From Trichobilharzia regenti (taxonomy: Eukaryota; Platyhelminthes; Trematoda; Strigeidida; Schistosomatidae), in NCBI GenBank assembly GCA_944472135.2, contig OX235262.1:53168440-53232439 (forward strand): DNA of 64,000 nt, written 5' to 3'. Each line of letters begins with the position of its first letter. Positions within the stretch are counted from its first letter, which is position 1. Under the pieces are notes generated by a model, which had not been told where the DNA came from, made no database searches, and worked only from the letters and a program-made list of their open reading frames with translations. Shown piece by piece: positions 24,172 through 34,245 of the stretch. A program made the translations under genes and the position numbers.

Positions 24172-24500
24172 GTCGGTTTGTAGGGATTTGATTGGAAAAC
24201 CTGGGACTACTGGACAGCTGTTTTGACCTGGTTTGGGAATCATCGATAGCAAGCACCCACCACCAGGGTTTGAACCCAGAACCTTCTAGTTACAAGGCGA
24301 GCTCGTATACCGTCAAGCTACCGGGACTCGATCCAATGGCCCATGAATTCTAACTTCTGCCAATTCACGACATAGCGCGACCCCTAGCCAATGTCTTCGG
24401 CGAGTATTTGTCCTCACACCCGACTTGCTGCACCCTACTGGTCACAACTTCTCACTTCTCACCTGAATAGGGCCAGTCGCTAGTGAGCATCTCACTGATA
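24172..24500 (-). mobile_element. SINE-A copy, second 5'-body subfamily
   Basis: Minus-strand family A element. 3' segment with GGAAAACCTGGGACTACTGG, hammerhead remnant (core CGATGA preserved on the minus strand, GAAA changed to AAAA), tRNA-like head (GGTTTGAACCCAGAACC on the plus strand), then a 5' body whose CCAATGTCTTCGGCGAGTAT and TTTGTCCTCACACCCGACTT nearly match the reverse complement of the 19.85 kb copy. Confidence 0.88.
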
Positions 24501-25425
24501 TTCAAGTGTTGGGTTCTAGGGTTTTGATTGGTTACAGGTTACTTTTTATTAGCTGATGAATATGGTCTGTAGTAATGTGTTTCTTCTAATTGCTAATTCA
24601 CTGGAGTATTAGGCTTCCAGGAGTTCCATGGCATTTTTGGTCTTTGCTCAAATTTAAAATTTCTAAATTATCCCAATGAAACTGGCGTTTATAATTATGC
24701 ACAGGCATTGATACGAAAGAATATATATATATCATGTATTTTTTGTGGCTAATATATGTTCTTGGATTCCATTTCAAATGGGACAACTCATTTTGTCAAT
24801 GATAATAATTTTATCTTCCTTTTCTGGTGCATCCTTGGGTTTGTACAATACCGTGTGAAAAGCTTGGTTTGGCTTGTGTTCTATGTATATTTCAAACGTT
24901 CCTAATATTTAGCTATCATTTCAGAGAAGTTTTTCATTAATGGTATGATGAATTTTCTTGTGGTTCTTAATGATGGCTTGCTGTTGGTATTATGTCACGA
25001 GTGTACACACTTTCTGATGAAACTGTAGAGATGTATGTGTATTCTTTTTGAAGAAGGTGGGTAGGTATTTGCCTCCATTTCCTTTGACACCGGAGTGTTC
25101 TAGTGTATTTGAACTCTTTTAAACAATGTCTGCACACAGTTTCTTCTTTAGGTAATTGGGTTTTCACTATTATAGTTGAGTATTAAATCTGTGCATTGAT
25201 TTTCTATGTACTTGCGTTTTTAAATTTTCTGTGTTCGTTCGCTTAATCAACACATCTGATGACGGATATTTACTATCAAATACTTCTTCTCTTGTGAATT
25301 TTATATCTTCAAATATCTTTTCTTTGAATTATTATGAATGTAACATCAGCCCTATATCACTGCTATGGAGAAGCTTTTGCATAGTTTCTGCAGCTAGTTT
25401 TGGACCAATTGAAGTGTATATTACT
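24501..25425. other. Unassigned; possibly PLE-derived
   Basis: No intact motif. The next segment (25.43-25.65 kb) is a PLE endonuclease remnant read on the minus strand, so part of this stretch could be its 3' continuation. I could not show that by residue matching. Confidence 0.35.
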
Positions 25426-25650
25426 GTGACATTCAAAGACAAAGCTTGAATTTTTAACCTCTATATCCAACCATGTTACACTAGATTCTTATACTGCAAT
25501 TTTTTTCCATCCCACTGAGTGACTTTGTGCGACTACATGTAATACTACTGATGAGCTTTTTTCATAAACTCCTTATTTTCTTAGGATCACTAGCTTTTCG
25601 TGCCCTGCTAATCTAACTGGTCACATCCTTCTACTTTAACACTTAATGAT
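25426..25650 (-). mobile_element. Penelope-like endonuclease C-terminal remnant
   Basis: Minus-strand reading gives SRRM*PVRLAGHEKL, then YEKSSSVVLHVVAQSHSVGW and VTWLDIEVKNSSFV in one broken frame. This parallels the PLE at 37.9-38.3 kb (SSRTVAIRLVGHKDL, then a LHGITHSHTIGLDKMTV stretch and a GWMEGKMDNGSFI-like end). Several stops. It is the tail of the GIY-YIG domain, so the catalytic start is lost. Confidence 0.5.
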
Positions 25651-26146
25651 TACTGCAATAAAGTAATTAGAGGGTATATAGGAAATTGTAAACCAAAAAT
25701 TACAAATGATAATTACTGTGGCCTAAAGGAAGTATATAATACTGTGACATCAAGGAACACTATTATTTCATCGTCATCCACTTGAATGTTTTTGATTTTC
25801 TCTAAAAATTGAACTGACCACTTGATAGAATGGTAGCATGATTTTGTGAAGTATTTATTTTTCTGAAACGTCCTGTAGACAAATTAAATTCTGTCGTTTA
25901 TGGCAGACAGACGATCGATCGTAATGGGATTTTTAGTTTGTGTAGCTTCTGTCAAACGAAAATCGAGGAAGAACAGTTCCGTTAGATTTCATTCGCCATT
26001 GGTCTTGTTATGTAGCTTGTCCTTATTTCGTAAGTTTATTTAATGTTATTTTTATTTTGTCATCTATTGTTCGTAAAGGGTTTCTCATCAACTGTGAATA
26101 CACATTACTAAGGATTTCATCTTACTGAAAACGGGTTCTTGGTGCA

Positions 26147-26226
26147 GTACGCACCCACCGGGATTCGAACCCAGGACCTTCCGGTTACAAGGCGAGCTTG
26201 TATACCATTAAGCCACTGGGACCCGA
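26147..26226 (-). mobile_element. SINE-A tRNA-like head only
   Basis: The plus strand shows GCACCCACCGGGATTCGAAC then the CCTTCCGGTTACAAGGCGAG block and ATACCATTAAGCCACTGGGA. Read on the minus strand the A box (TGGCTTAATGG) and B box (GGTTCGAATCC) are perfect. Neither the hammerhead nor the flanking SINE bodies are present beyond a few bases. The head is the least mutated part, so the truncation is clean at both sides. Confidence 0.85.
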
Positions 26227-26779
26227 TCAGCTATATCACAACAAACCAACATACACATTACTAACTTTGAGCAAATGATCCGATTTCTGTATGCAGTTTT
26301 CTGTGTGTAGTCTGATTACTGTTGTGGAGATTATTAGACTAGAAATAAACACCTGTCTGTTGTTTGTCGTAGGCGTCATATGAAATCTATCTTGAATACT
26401 ATTAGGAATTTATAAAATCTGGATACTTAAGTATGATTTTTTTATTTATTAGACTGTCGTAAGGTGAAGTAGAGTACGTTTGTGTAAAAGCATGCAGTAA
26501 ATGTCTCACATTTCAGTGGAAACAAGAAATTTGCTTTCTTTCGTAAAAAATACTTGACATTTCTGCTGAATGCTTCGCTCAATTAAACTCAGATTACGAA
26601 TTAAACGAATACTTTAACCACCTAAATTTACACAAGGTGTTGCCTAAAGAGAGCCAAATTATATGGTTGCATGCTAGGTTGCAGGTGACTAAAGCCATGC
26701 GTCTGTTCTATTTATTGGTGAAGATGGAATTCTTCCAGTCACATTTACCATCAAGCAAAGTGGCTTGCCATCACGATGA

Positions 26780-26945
26780 CCTTCAATGGGCAGTGATGAT
26801 ATTAAATGGCTGTAGGAAATCGGCAGTAAGCTTTGAACCCATGTTTCGTCAAAAAGAAGTGTCTTCAATCTTGAAGGAGTTCATGTCTCCTATGAGATGT
26901 GAACCATCTTCACTCAGTGCTGCAGTCACAACACAATGGCCACAT
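26780..26945 (-). mobile_element. SINE-C body and partial head, left half of an inverted pair
   Basis: Matches the minus-strand unit at 48.71-48.9 kb in order: ATTAAATGGCTGTAGG, AATCGGCAGTAAGCTTTG, CAATCTTGAAGGAGTTCATG, then a decayed tRNA-like head with GGTTCACATCTC at the B-box position on the minus strand. The 106-codon plus frame beginning at 26,637 overlaps it and is not a gene. Confidence 0.75.
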
Positions 26946-27225
26946 TACAAAACTTGAATGATAGGATTCAGTCTATACCAAACAAAGGACTAGACGCATG
27001 AAACCACTTACTTAACACGTAGTGTCCAATCAAAGTCTCCATTACATTTGTCCTACAGGAGATCAGTCGCTACTCCAAATAGCTTCTCTGAGTGCAGCAC
27101 TGGGTGACAGGAGTTAGGGTCTCGCAGGTGACATGAATTTCTTCAAGGTTAAATATACGCCTTCCTGACTGGTGAGTGCTGACAAACACGAAACCTAGAT
27201 ATTAGGCTTTTTGTCGATTGCCTCC
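26937..27225 (+). mobile_element. SINE-C tail plus head, right half of an inverted pair
   Basis: Plus-strand family C pieces: first the tail (GGCCACATTACAAAACTTGA, GGATTCAGTCTATACC, AGTGTCCAATCAAAG), then a new head and body (GTCCTACAGGAGATCAGTCG, AAATAGCTTCTCTGAGTG, GTGACAGGAGTTAGGGTCTC, AATTTCTTCAAGGTT, AACACGAAACCTAGATATTA). The tail-then-head order recurs at 48.7-48.99 kb on the minus strand, so it is probably a feature of the family (dimer or shared leader). Confidence 0.75.
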
Positions 27226-27849
27226 AACAGTCAAATGCTAACCTTTGCTTCATATGTGCCAGAACTAATTCCATGCTTGCTTATTTGAAACAAGAACCGG
27301 GGCACTGATATACAATAAGTGTGAGGAATTCCGATGTCATGTAATGAAGAACACGTAAGTTAGCCTAGGGGTGTATACCTAAAAAAATGTTATAAGCTTG
27401 GTGTCACCTTCAAAGATCTCAATGATCTTGGACCGACCGCTGTCTTCAGAAGACTAAGCCCAAGACGTTGAATACTGTACACGATAACCGACGTGGGGCA
27501 ATAGAAAACCGTAAGGCAATACGATTGTTCATCAGGTTCTTTCGCGTATGTTTTCAGAAATGTGGACAACAATTCTTTTCTTTGTACTTCCAATCTATTC
27601 TCTTTGGCAAATACATGTATTTTGGAAGGCATAATTAGAGGTAAGTCTAGATAGAAATTCGTCCATTTCTGACTGCCTTTAAGAATGGTTCATTTGATAA
27701 ACACATGAGAGCTTGACAGCTGGTGATACTCTTTTCAGTACAGAATTCAGTCTTCTGCGGGAAATCAGCTTCCTCGTCAGTTTAGAATGTAAACTACAGA
27801 GAGATAACGTTTCTCCTTTGTTGCGATTATTACTGTTCTTACCTTGTTG
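27226..27849. other. No gene recognised
   Basis: The minus frame at 27,390-27,632 has no known motif. No repeat was assigned. Confidence 0.42.
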
Positions 27850-28170
27850 CAACTAATATTATTATTTCCTTTGGTTCCGAGTGGAACAGTATTGCGTCTC
27901 CTTTACGTTCTACTCCCCGCTGTCTTCTTTACCTGGCCTCACAATCAGCCATAGACCATCATCTCTTCCACCTAACACGACCACCTCCATGCCACTCTCG
28001 GAACAACGCAAAACCTGTTGCTTTCCATTAGAATTTCCCTAGAGGGATGGCCTGGTGAGCAGTATAAGTCACTGTTCTTCTCTGTGTCTATCGGATCCAT
28101 TTCTATTTCTGATAGAATATTTATTGACCAATATATCCTTGGTTGGTTTTTTCCCACAGTTCCTTCTTTC
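27850..28170 (-). mobile_element. RTE-type LINE 3' end
   Basis: On the minus strand the frame ends YCSTRNQRK-like (VKETQYCSTRNQRK in one reading), the typical C-terminus of RTE ORF2 proteins, and is followed by an AATAATAATATT tail. Upstream, GHPSREILMESNRF and CVVPRVAWRWSC lie in a 61-codon frame of uncertain alignment. The RT palm is absent. It is not a close copy of the D family at 17.3, 57.1 and 59.9 kb. Confidence 0.5.
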
Positions 28171-28689
28171 TAATTCTTTCTGGCCGGGCGTCTAGTGTTA
28201 AGTATGGAGCGAAGACATCTGCTGCTAAAAGTATGCTGAGGTGGAGCGTTGGAGGTTTCAAAACCGTTTTTTGAGTGAGTAAGGTCTGGTATGCCTTACT
28301 TATGCTTGGCTATCTTAGACATCCTTATTGCGCCGATTGCCTGTGGTTGAAACTACTCTTTCTAGGTATGTGAGGGAAATGATTTATTTCAAATTTATTC
28401 CGCTGATAACTGATGGTGCCTGTTACTGGTGATGGTGGTGTTGGTCGGTAAGTATCTTCATTACCTCTGTCTCATCTTTTTATATTCACTCAAAGTCCTG
28501 TCTTAGTTCCAGCTACTAACAGTATAACAAAAATGTTATAATTCATTGTGCAGAAAGAAATCTGTTCTACAACCGATTTTTTCAAGGGAAAAATATTCGC
28601 GTGCTTGTTTTCAGGGGATTGACTGGTCATAGGATTTCATCTTGAGCTGACATCGGTTAGAGAGCCATTGTACAAATACTCCCCAATGA
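28171..28689. other. No gene recognised; start of a SINE-A body possible
   Basis: Mostly unassigned. From about 28,610 the sequence GGGATTGACTGGTCATAGGA resembles a 3' SINE-A segment in reverse (GAGCTGACATCGGTTAGAGA), so a minus-strand scrap may sit head to head with the plus copy that follows. Confidence 0.4.
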
Positions 28690-28965
28690 TGGCGCTGGGT
28701 ATTATCAGTCGCGCCATATCGTGAATGAATCAGCAGAAGTTTGAATTCATGGGCTTACTATTGGATCGGGTCTCAGTGACTTAATGGTTTACAGGCTGAC
28801 CGCCTTGCATCCAGAAGTGGCAAGATTCGAACCCCGTCGGTGACTGGTTGCGTACCGCTGGAGAGCAAAACTCAAAATTGAGTGACGAAACAGCCAGTTG
28901 TCCAGTACGCACTCCTTGGTAGTTTTCCAATCCTTCCCAAACCGATGTCAGCTCATGATTAATTA
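28690..28965 (+). mobile_element. SINE-A copy
   Basis: Family A element: GTCGCGCCATATCGTGAATG (5' body), GAAGTTTGAATTCATGGGC, tRNA-like head with A box CAGTGACTTAATGG and B box ATTCGAACCCC, a hammerhead remnant with an extended stem II, and a 3' segment (TAGTTTTCCAATCC, CCGATGTCAGCTCATGATTA). The minus-strand scrap at about 28,610-28,680 looks like the 3' end of a second, inverted copy. Confidence 0.82.
28849..28911 (+). ncRNA. Hammerhead ribozyme remnant with extended stem I
   Basis: Stem I can form seven pairs (TGCGTAC with GTACGCA), with one further mismatch and pair next to the core. The core is CTGGAGA (CTGATGA expected), stem II ACTC...GAGT, GAAA present, and GTC at the cleavage position. 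Stem I differs in sequence from the 16.9 kb copy while still pairing. Confidence 0.55.
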
Positions 28966-29832
28966 AAAATGAAATCATCATTTTAGATAAACTAGGTTAT
29001 TTCTACTTGTCCTTAGGTACAATGATTTAACTAACAACAAATTGTAATCTCTAGTAAGCGATGAAAAGAACAAAACTCTAAAGATAAAGTCAGTTCATGT
29101 CTAATGTAATACAGATATAATGTCAATCCTAGAATGACTAAATGTCAAGAGGATAAAATCATTATAAAAAAAGCAGTAATCATTTGTGTCAAAATGAGGA
29201 TGCAAATTATTAAAACTCAACAGAAGTGCGTATAAGAATATTTTTGATATAAGAATAGAACTTGTGAACTGTGGTCAAGTATAACTGCATTGCGGGTAAA
29301 ATTTATTTTGATAAATTCTTACAGTGTTATGCAGTAATATTTACTGATGACCACATTTCGAGCACAGTTTGCTGCTCATAATCATATCAAGTGGGAAGTG
29401 AATATTCCTATCCTTCGAATAAATTGCTTTGCTTATATTCAACTCTACTATTCAATGAACATAACATGACGTTCTTTAGACAATGTCGTATGAATGTGAC
29501 AGTCGTGGAAATATACCGAAGTTATTTCAATAGTGCTCAGGTATATATTGTCTCATGTGATTTCATTATATATACATATATATGTATGCATGACTCGTGT
29601 GTCATCACTTATCATAGATAACTATATTGATATTGTGAATACATCCGTTATAACCTCTTGTCTGTTCGCATATAGTAACCTTGATAATAATGAAACTTAA
29701 GGGATAATAGGCATTAAACAGCGCGATATTGCGCCATCGAGTGAACAACGATCATGTTGTGGAACTGGTAAGCATCTGACCTCTTTTGATGTTATTTTCT
29801 TTTTCACAAATATTGCAGTCGTTAGGACTGTT

Positions 29833-29872
<40 letters not shown>

Positions 29873-30085
29873 AGAGACAGAAGCTAAAGACATGCTTATT
29901 CCAACGTCGGAATTGAAGAAATTGTTGCTTTTATGAACTGATAATGCTAAGTTTCAATTCTATGGGCGTGTCGATTCAATCAATTTGATGTTGTCACAGT
30001 GCAAAGCCTCTTAGGACTCATTTTTGCGGATTTATTCAAGTCAAACCTAGGAGAAGCTAGTATCTTGCAACAGAATATAAGTCAA
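28966..30085. other. Unassigned, with a PLE-terminus-like motif
   Basis: No gene seen. At 29,345-29,385, CATTTCGAGCACAGTTTGCTGCTCATAATCATATCAA resembles sequences at 37.80-37.84 and 50.45-50.49 kb and, in part, 33.64-33.66 kb, the first and last of which lie at PLE 3' ends. It is probably an isolated PLE terminus. Confidence 0.4.
29838..29869. repeat. (TA)n microsatellite
   Basis: About 16 uninterrupted TA dinucleotides. Confidence 0.95.
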
Positions 30086-30089
30086 TTTG

Positions 30090-30760
30090 AAGTGCCTAAG
30101 ATATATTAGTCTGCGAAAGGAAATCATATACTGAAGACCTATTGAATAAATTCACCTCGTGCCATACGCATTTTGACTTCACGATAGAAGACGAAGAAAA
30201 CCATACTATTAAATCCCTAGATGCTTCTCTGATGAAAAGGACTGATGACAAAATGGAAGGATCTATGTTGAGAAAGCCTTCATGGACGGGACAGTGCATA
30301 CATTTTAAAGTTTTTTCGCGATACAATATAAAAATAACCTAATCGAAACATTATTCAGCAGAGCACAAAAAATTTGTTCTGACAGTACGATCGAACGTGA
30401 TGAAATCATGATTCTGAAGGATATTGTATCGAAGAATCGTTATCCTGAGAAGTTAAGTGATAAATACTCTAAAGAAATGAGCCCCAGTACAATTATTCAA
30501 ACAGTTCCAAGGAAATCTGTATATATAAATTTGCCTCTCAAAGGATATGACATGCACAAGAAGTAGTCAAACGGAGGCGCGATAAAGACTATCAAGAGAA
30601 CTCACTATGCCGCGAAACTTATGTTTCTTAACACCACCAAGCGAGCGCTTCAAGAATCTGGGAAAATCGAGTCGTTAATCCCCCGTATTTCAAACCGCGT
30701 ATATCAATTTAGGTGGGTTGGTGTGAGCAAATAAACAGGGTGTGCAGAAACGTGATTGTC
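30090..30760 (+). mobile_element. Penelope-like element RT thumb and linker
   Basis: The plus frame reads the region after the RT catalytic box: LLNKFTSCHTHFDFTIEDEE, KSLDASLMKR, then RKPSWTGQCIHF (about 30,272-30,306), which corresponds to the Penelope RKPTWTGQYLHF motif. After a one-base frame change come RNLIETLFSRAQKICSDSTI and ERDEIMILKDIVSKNRYPEK, the conserved thumb/linker. A later stretch ends ESLIPRISNRVYQFRWVG, where a YKFxC endonuclease start would be expected. Frameshifts and stops make it a pseudogene. Confidence 0.78.
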
Positions 30761-30939
30761 TACCCGCATGATGGAACATTCGCCAAGTTGGTTGAAAATA
30801 TCTAAAGCCGAAGTGCCAAAATGTTCAATAACAAGGCATCTTGTGGACTACGGACATCATGCTGACGCGCTGTCAAGTCGTTTACTGTTTTCAGCAGACA
30901 AAGAATCCGGGTAATGCTAGTAGTTACGGAGTCCTGTGC

Positions 30940-31660
30940 AATTAGACTTTGTAAACCTACTACATTAAGAAGCGTAGAAAATCTGGTGTCACTCAGTCTT
31001 TACTTTTACAATTTTTTGACTCCTGCATCTCAAATATCATACAATATTGCTCCCTTTAATCATTCTCTGGCTACTCAAAAATGCCTATATCATTTTGCGC
31101 AGGCTTATACAATTTGTCAGTGTGGCAGGCTGTGTGCCAGCCCGTTAGTGTTGCACTCGGCAGACATTTGAACATTGTCTGACTTTAAACATCCCTTCTA
31201 TTCTCAAATCTCCTCACCTTGCATCTCATCAAGTGAGACTAGAATTCATTACCGAAGATCATATGTTCACACGCACAACTAAGTACAAAAATGCACTGAC
31301 ACCAAATTTGGTCTGACTGCGTTCTATGTGGTGGAGATAATGTTAAATGTGAAATCTACGACTAACTATGTAATTCACATAATAATCGGCTGTTTTATTC
31401 TCTCCTATTTGTAATTTATGGTGGTGCTATTTCAGTTAACTTACAGCTTTGGATGAAAGCAGTTTTACCATCACGAGCTTACACCTTTTGTACTTTTTGA
31501 CTTTATTGTCACTGCTAATGCCCAGAAGCTGTTACTATCAATCCTGGAATATTATTTTTATTCTGGTTTTGTTGTTGTTGAGTAAATTATATGCAGTATT
31601 CCACCAAATGCTGGGAATTGTTATTGTTATAATCCCATTGACACCAGTATAGTCTCTGGT
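30940..31660 (+). mobile_element. CR1/jockey-like LINE, C-terminal end and 3' UTR
   Basis: KSGVTQSLLLQFFDSCISNI aligns with RHSAITQTLLLQFVNSRILP of the minus-strand LINE at 43.3-46.7 kb. Later PHLASHQVRLEFITEDHMFT aligns with its QPCVSSGKTRSLFRRIYART. The 3' UTR shares TTCTGGTTTTGTTGTTGTTG, TGAGTAAATTAT and AATGCTGGGAATT with the 36.2-37.0 kb copy. It is 5'-truncated within the RT C-terminal region and broken by stops. Confidence 0.78.
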
Positions 31661-31859
31661 TTGTATACCATATTTCAAAGTTCCTGTCGCACACAAACAC
31701 AATTCGCCTAGATCTTCTGCATATAACTGAAACTGCTGCAATAAGTTCAACTAAAGTAGAACTTCCTATTCAAAGGGCACACGTTCAGTCGCTGCTCCTC
31801 TCATAGACAAACTTGGATTCAAAAATCTATTCTTGCCTTTAAGAATACCTCTTCATCTT

Positions 31860-33170
31860 ACCTCCTTTTTTCTTCTGCATTGTTGATCATTTTTATGTTC
31901 CTCTTGTCACCATCCAATGAGATTATGCCACAATGTTTTATGATTTATACCCGTTACTCTACCATATTTTCAGTACTATCGAATTTTTCATTTATACTGC
32001 TTGCACTTATTGGTAGTGACATTGCCTTTTTCCTGAGGATTAGCCAACACTTCTTCCATTTCACATATTTTTTATTTCATGATGAATCTCTCATTGCAGT
32101 CTTACTATCAATCGCTAACTATTGCCACCTATCCATGAATATATTTGTCAAATTTCTGAGGATATTGGTGACCCATGGCAACTCCCTCAGTTTGTTTGCA
32201 TTTATTCTATTTGAATTTAAACACTGCGGAAGTCAAGCATAGCTGCACTTTAAGCATTATATTCTTCAGGGGTAATTTGATTCTAAGTTCAATTTCTTGG
32301 TCAGAAATGAGTTCGTTTACGTGTATATAAACTGACAATGTCAAAACTAACCATTTTTTCTTCATTATCTAATTTTAAATTATCTCATCAATGTATTTGT
32401 TCATAAGAATTTGTTCGTCTAGATTTTGAGAGGCTTTCAAGGGGATTTAATACCATGGGTAAATATTTAGATAATTCATAAGTGGGCGAATTTCCACAAT
32501 CAACTATAGGTCTAATAGGGTATCCTGACTTATGAACTTTAACAACACCAAACATCCCACTAAAGTTATAAGTTTGAACATTAAATTAAAGTAGTTAGAC
32601 TCACCTCGAAATGGCTTCATCCGGCGTATAATGTCAGCTGTGAATTTCTTAACCTTGTTCATAACTCTGTCTATTGATTTGTTGATTTCCTTACATGGTC
32701 CGGTTTGTATGTGGGCATTCAACTTGTTCAAATAATCTGATTAGTATAATATTACTGTCGCATTTCCTTTGTCTGACTTTGTGATTACTATATCCCTGTT
32801 ATTCTTAAGGTGTTTTAAGGCTTCCATCTCTGGTTTTGTCAGGTTAGATTTGCCTCACTTTTGTCGTTTTAATGTTAGTGCACATTGTGCCCGTTTTTCG
32901 TCAGCCGTTGTTTTGTCTATCCCGCTTACTGATATTTCTATTTTAGGGATGACATCCTCAGGTTTCGGCTTGTCTACCGCTACACTGAAATTTGATCCCT
33001 TTTCTAATACACGTATTTCTGTGGGACTTAATATATGCGTTGAAAGATTGATAAATCACTTTTTTCATTCTGTTCACTGCATGAAGCCAATACGTACAAG
33101 TTCTCTATTGAGGATTTTCACAGAGTGCTCACTGTGTATTGTAAAATTTTTCCACTTTTAACTGGAAATA
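31860..33170 (-). mobile_element. Penelope-like element RT, N-terminal half
   Basis: The minus strand reads GSNFSVAVDKPK, ISVSGIDKTTADEKRAQC, SNLTKPEMEAL, VITKSDKGNAT (about 32,757-32,790), DYLNKLNAHIQTGP-like, VKVHKSGYPIRPIV (about 32,502-32,546), SPTYELSKYLPMVLNPL, then EGVAMG (about 32,165-32,185) with the following SPISSEI shifted out of frame. These are the fingers and early palm of Penelope RTs in the right order. Frameshifts are many and the YVDD region is not visible. The 120- and 130-codon plus-strand frames are antisense shadows. Confidence 0.8.
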
Positions 33171-33544
33171 GGTAGAACCATAAGGGATGATTATTTCCAC
33201 CTGCTTTTTTATTTGATTTTGTATTTAGTTAGATAACTCACTCCAAAGTTACTCTGATTGTGAATGCAATAGGTCATCAGGATTTTTTTCCACTGCTATT
33301 TAACACTGTTCTAAGAAGGTAACATTTTCTTGGAGACATTTCGCATCTGTAGATTTGTCACCAGTTAACTAGTCAGCTCTAAATCCGGAAAAGAAGAAAG
33401 TTAGGTTTTCCAGCTACCAGCACCACTTCGTAAGAAATAAACTTATGCAATACTGAAATTTCAAAGCATACAAGGCTTTCTTCACTACTGTTTGTACTTC
33501 ATTATTTTGTTGACTTTCGATGAATTCTACTCTACATTAATATC
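33171..33544. other. Unassigned spacer between two PLE segments
   Basis: No motif. It lies between the 3' end of the PLE at 33.5-34.2 kb and the RT start of the PLE below it (both minus strand), so it may be the 5' leader of the latter. Confidence 0.38.
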
Positions 33545-34245
33545 AGCAAAAAGTTTGAGCATTGTGGATTAGATCAAATAAGTATAATTATATTTCAATA
33601 GTTAACACACAATGATAAGTTTTGTTATTGGTAATATTTCGAGCAAAATTACTGCCCGTGTTCACACCATTGTTGGAATTGTTTTATTCACACATTTATG
33701 ATTTGTTCTCAAATATATGGTTCATTATTATAATTTTTTTGCTCATTCGTGTTGTGTGTGTGTGTGTGTTCAGAATTATACTCCACATTGATTCATGTGT
33801 TTGTATTTAGAATTATATTCCAAATTGTCGATAGTTGTACTGAGTCACCCTTGTTACATGTATCCGGTGTGACTTTAATGAATATCGATTCTGTTATGAG
33901 TCTTTCTTTCCATATGTTCATGTTTGCTTTTAGAATACATTGTTCCAATCGATATTGTGGTTTTTGTCCCATGCATGTGCAGCTATCGATGAATTTTTTT
34001 CAAGATTTTTGTAAGCTTGTGTCCCTGTTGGTTGACCTTTCGTTAGGCGTCTATGTTCATTCACACTAATTTTGAGTGATCTGGACGTTTGCCCAATATA
34101 TTTAGCTGGACAGTCAGGATAAGATATTTTATCAATCAAATTCCTTTTATCCATCATTTTTATGGGATCTTTCAGTTGATTTATTTTATTTTTGATTAGA
34201 TTCATCGGTTTAAACGTTGTTCGAATGACGATATTTTTGAGGTTT
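33545..34245 (-). mobile_element. Penelope-like element endonuclease and 3' end
   Basis: Minus strand: KNIVIRTTFKPMNLI linker, then DKISYPDCPAKYIGQTSRSL with YIGQTSR at about 34,080-34,103, the GIY-YIG start of PLE endonucleases, followed by NEHRRLTKGQ and SSIAAHAWDKNHNIDW. The conserved zinc-type Cys pair is reduced to one Cys (YPDC). Downstream lies a (CA)n tract and a 3' region ending about 33,545, whose last 105 bp occur again as an insertion at 44.88 kb. The element sits upstream, in tandem order, of another PLE RT start. Confidence 0.82.
33751..33769. repeat. (TG)n microsatellite
   Basis: Short GT repeat inside the 3' region of a PLE fragment. Confidence 0.9.

Noticed and set aside
26637..26957. 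106-codon plus-strand frame as a gene
   Set aside because: Most of it overlaps the inverted SINE-C unit at 26,780-26,945, and the rest has no motif.
29838..29869. TATA-rich tract as a promoter
   Set aside because: It is a pure dinucleotide repeat with no downstream gene.
31880..32242. 120-codon plus-strand frame
   Set aside because: Antisense shadow of the same PLE remnant.
32769..33161. 130-codon plus-strand frame
   Set aside because: It lies antisense to a clear Penelope-type RT on the minus strand.
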